From Comamonas testosteroni (GTDB lineage Bacteria > Pseudomonadota > Gammaproteobacteria > Burkholderiales > Burkholderiaceae_C), in contig NZ_KZ984444.1 in the NCBI RefSeq assembly GCF_003569915.1, positions 1 through 64,000 of the forward strand: a DNA stretch of 64,000 bases, in the 5' to 3' direction. The notes below the pieces were generated by a model. It saw only the letters and a list, made by a program, of their open reading frames with translations, had not been told where the DNA came from and did no database searches. Both the position numbers and the translations under genes were made by a program. The stretch's first letter is position 1. Each line of letters begins with the position of its first letter. Of this stretch, positions 61,749 to 64,000 are shown in pieces.

Positions 61749-62995
61749 TAGGGGCGCTTCATCTGGCAGTCCGTGGGCAGCTCGACTTGCTGTGCGGTGT
61801 AGACGGCGTCGGTTCTGAAGCCGTAGTTGGTGCCTTCCCAGCCAGTCTTGACGGTTTTGCCATCCACGGGCGCGATGGTGTTGACGACCTGGGGTAGCAG
61901 CAACTGGTGGTCTTTACCACGCATCTTCACAGGGCCCATGATGGTGTCCATTTGCATGTCTTCCATGGCCTTGGCGATTTTGACGGGTTCAGTGGATTGG
62001 GCCTTGGCAATGGCGGCGGCCAGCATGCGCGGCACCAGATCCATGCGAGGGCTCAGAAATTCCTGGTTCATCTTGGCCTTGTATTCCTTGGCCCGGGCAT
62101 CGAGCAGTGGGCGATCGGGCATGCCTGGGTGCGATTCGGCGACCCAGGTGATCTGGCCTACCTTGGTCTGAGAAACGGCGGTGACGGTACCGGGCATGCC
62201 GCCAGCGCTATGGTTGAAGTAGCGCAGGTTGTAGCCGGCGTCGCCAGCTGATTTGAGCAGCAGCGTCAGATCCTGGCCCCAGTTACCGGTGATGACCGAG
62301 TCCGTGCCCAGCTCCTTCATCTTGGAGACATAGGGGGCAAAGTCCTTGACGCGGCCAATGGGGTGCAGCATCTCCCCCACAAACTGGATATCGGGTCGGG
62401 CCTTGCCCACCATCTCGCGGCCGTAGTTGGCCCATTGCTTGCCGTGGGCGTAGTCCTGGTTCAGCAGATAGACTTTTTTGATGTCTGGCTGGGTCTTGAT
62501 GTAGTTGGCAATCGCCTGCATGCGCATGGCGGTGTTGGCATCAAACATGAAGTGCCAGAAGCTGCAGGACTTGCCAGTCAGCTCGGGGTCGATGGAGCTG
62601 TGGTTGAGGATCAGCACCTCCTTGCCGGGATTGCGCTGGTTGTAGCGTGATGCAGCCTGCACCAGCGCCGTGACCACCGATGAGCCGGAGCCCCCGGTCA
62701 CCACCACGCGCGCACCTTGGTCGATGGCGGCTTGCAGCGCGCTTTGGCTCTCCTGCGCGGAGAGCTTGCTGTCGAACTGCAGCAGCTGAAATTTGGCACC
62801 GTTGTAGAGCCCGCCCTTGGCGTTGACATCGTCGACGGCATACAGCACATGGTTGCGCATCAGCTCACCCACATTGGAGAACGGCCCTGAAAGCTGATCG
62901 ATGAACGCAATCTTGAAAGGCTCGGCCGTCTGGGCTGATGCGGCGCTGGCGCAAAGCGTTGCGGCAAGGGCAATGCTGGAAAAGCGAATGAACAT
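61748..62995 (-). CDS. Branched-chain-amino-acid-type ABC transporter substrate-binding protein
   Basis: The 415-residue protein has a signal peptide (MFIRFSSIALAATLCASAAS) and the two-lobed receptor fold of LivJ-type binding proteins: FKIAFIDQLSGPFSNVGELM, FQLLQFDSKLSAQESQSAL, VVTGGSGSSVVTALVQAAS and QDLTLLLKSAGDAGYNLRYF. Ligands in this family include branched-chain amino acids, amides and aromatic acids. No permease or ATPase is within the window. It lies 41 bp after the TetR gene on the same strand. Confidence 0.9.
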   Translation of the reverse strand: MFIRFSSIALAATLCASAASAQTAEPFKIAFIDQLSGPFSNVGELMRNHVLYAVDDVNAKGGLYNGAKFQLLQFDSKLSAQESQSALQAAIDQGARVVVTGGSGSSVVTALVQAASRYNQRNPGKEVLILNHSSIDPELTGKSCSFWHFMFDANTAMRMQAIANYIKTQPDIKKVYLLNQDYAHGKQWANYGREMVGKARPDIQFVGEMLHPIGRVKDFAPYVSKMKELGTDSVITGNWGQDLTLLLKSAGDAGYNLRYFNHSAGGMPGTVTAVSQTKVGQITWVAESHPGMPDRPLLDARAKEYKAKMNQEFLSPRMDLVPRMLAAAIAKAQSTEPVKIAKAMEDMQMDTIMGPVKMRGKDHQLLLPQVVNTIAPVDGKTVKTGWEGTNYGFRTDAVYTAQQVELPTDCQMKRP

Positions 62996-63036
62996 ATCTT
63001 GTCTCCGATAGTGAAGGGGCCTTGGCCTGATGGCTC

Positions 63037-63861
63037 TTATGTGGAAGTACGAATGGTTGAAGTCCTGCGACTTTTCCTGGCAGGCTGAGGGGTGCCTGGA
63101 GCTGCTTGCCCGGCGGTGTCCGGCACCGGCAAAAAAGCGATGTTGGTAGGTGTCTTGCTTTGACGTTTGGCAGGTGCTTGCGCAGTGGTGCGCAGCCCCA
63201 GCACGCGGGTGGCCAGTTCGGTCAGCTCGACCACCATCTCGGCCGGGCCCAGGCGGCCGCCTGGCTGATACCAGTGGTAGAGAAAGCCCGGCAGGCTGCA
63301 GGCGGCCTGGGCGGTGATGCGCGCCTCGCGAAAATCAAAATGTCCGCTGGCACGACCTTCCTCAAGCAGCGCGCAGAAGTCGCGATAGAACTTTTGTGCC
63401 ACGGCGCGCGAAGCCTTGAGGTAGACAGGGCTGAAGGCCTGCGGCTCCCGGTAGGGGAAGAAGGCCGCCGGATAGTGCGCAATGGTGGCGGCAATCAGGC
63501 GCTGCAGACCATCAATGGCTTTTTCGTGCGCGGGGCGCGGATCGTCGGCGGCAAAGTCCAGGACAGTGAAGCAGGCCTCGGTGGGGGCCCAGCACAGGGT
63601 CTCGAAGATCTCCTGCTTGTTGCGGAAGTAGTAGTAGACAAAGGGCTTGGTCACGCCCAGCGATTGCACGATCTGTTCGATGGTGGTGTTGGCGTAGCCG
63701 TTGCGGTCAAACAGGGCTTCTGCAGCCTTGAGAATGCGCTCGCGCTTTTCGTCGGAGCCTGCCGTGGGCAGGCGCTGACGACCGCGCGGCGCAGCAGGAG
63801 CCGGAGGGAGCTGGCTAGTCTTTCTGGACGTGGCGGACATGAGGGTTTTCGTGTGTCGCAT
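63037..63861 (-). CDS. TetR/AcrR-family regulator
   Basis: The protein has a basic N-terminal tail, then a TetR helix-turn-helix: KRERILKAAEALFDRNGYAN and TTIEQIVQSLGVTKPFVYYY (about 38-80). The ligand domain follows, with a long Pro/Lys-rich C-terminus. Starts at 63861 (MRHTKTL) or 63840 (MSATSRKT) are possible. Neither has a clear ribosome site. Two identical-spacing TACC-N4-GGTA boxes lie 7 to 39 bp upstream of 63861, suggesting autoregulation. It probably controls the downstream binding-protein gene and genes beyond the window edge. Confidence 0.88.
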   Translation of the reverse strand: MRHTKTLMSATSRKTSQLPPAPAAPRGRQRLPTAGSDEKRERILKAAEALFDRNGYANTTIEQIVQSLGVTKPFVYYYFRNKQEIFETLCWAPTEACFTVLDFAADDPRPAHEKAIDGLQRLIAATIAHYPAAFFPYREPQAFSPVYLKASRAVAQKFYRDFCALLEEGRASGHFDFREARITAQAACSLPGFLYHWYQPGGRLGPAEMVVELTELATRVLGLRTTAQAPAKRQSKTPTNIAFLPVPDTAGQAAPGTPQPARKSRRTSTIRTST

Positions 63862-63867
63862 TCGTTA

Positions 63868-63900
63868 TACCGATGGGTAGTAATGTTCTACCAGTGGGTA
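63868..63900. promoter_or_regulatory. Paired TACC-N4-GGTA operators upstream of the TetR gene
   Basis: TACCGATGGGTA (63868-63879) and TACCAGTGGGTA (63889-63900) are each short inverted repeats. Their centres are 21 bp apart, two DNA turns, so two repressor dimers could bind on the same face. The remaining 100 bp to the window edge shows no supported gene. Confidence 0.55.
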
Positions 63901-64000
63901 TACATTGGCAAGACGCCGAGCAGCAGATTGCACTAAGGCAATCCCTGAGAAAGCCCGCAAAGTGGCGCCAGTGCTCGGTTTCCACCAGACACCAAGGAGA

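Overview
The window is about 64 kb of GC-rich chromosome from a betaproteobacterium, most likely Comamonadaceae (Comamonas/Delftia-like). This placement rests on recalled family and gene-order knowledge: oxyR next to recG, chorismate mutase between trpE and trpG, the rsmI/yraN/diaA/dolP cluster, pilT-pilU beside yggS, a Gcr-type recombinase, and two families of short dispersed repeats. No database was searched. Nearly all of the window is ordinary core genome. No insertion sequence, prophage, CRISPR array or rRNA operon is visible.

Layout. 1-4.1 kb: end of an unidentified membrane protein, then pncC, pgpA, a DUF4139 protein and thiL on the minus strand. 4.2-12.2 kb: a signalling island. It holds a STAS protein, a nucleobase permease with a soluble tail resembling an RsbW-type ATPase, a stand-alone RsbW-like kinase, and a minus-strand operon of five overlapping genes (periplasmic binding protein, GNAT, two membrane/coiled-coil proteins, SpoIIE-type PP2C phosphatase). 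12.2-18.2 kb: Gcr recombinase, apaG, rpe, gph, a speD-speE fusion and a chalcone-isomerase-like protein. 18.4-23.2 kb: trpE, chorismate mutase, trpG, trpD, an unannotated 53-codon membrane ORF and trpC. 23.2-29.7 kb: a receiver-less OmpR-type DNA-binding protein, ung, two tandem DMT exporters, a lone Wzz-like protein, queA and an HD-GYP protein. 29.9-37.4 kb: recG, oxyR, ubiA, proC, an esterase-like lipoprotein and aqpZ. 37.5-44 kb: a MORN-repeat protein and the glycerol cluster glpR/GNAT/glpK/glpD. 44.5-53.4 kb: the spc and alpha ribosomal operons from rplN to rplQ, then initiator tRNA-fMet. 53.6-64 kb: Hsp70-like protein, rsmI, yraN, diaA-like, dolP-like, a beta-hydroxyacid dehydrogenase, pilU, pilT, yggS, a branched-chain-type binding protein and a TetR regulator.

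How the genes work together. The 4.2-12.2 kb island has every class of component needed for a partner-switching circuit: periplasmic and membrane sensors feeding a PP2C phosphatase, a STAS antagonist and an ATPase/kinase. Its target is not visible. A nucleobase permease carrying a degenerate copy of the ATPase domain suggests that transport is coupled to that switch. The trp genes form a chorismate-to-indole-glycerol-phosphate unit. The glp genes form a glycerol catabolic unit without a glpF facilitator. The ribosomal block is a conserved operon cut away from its usual S10 neighbour and carries several strong RNA hairpins between genes.

Two dispersed repeat families deserve attention. One is a roughly 40-bp AT-rich element containing GATAGCTGC or its variant AATAGCTGC (seven copies, two inside coding sequence). 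The other is a GC-rich palindromic element around CCCCCTTGGGGG, one copy of which is translated inside RecG.
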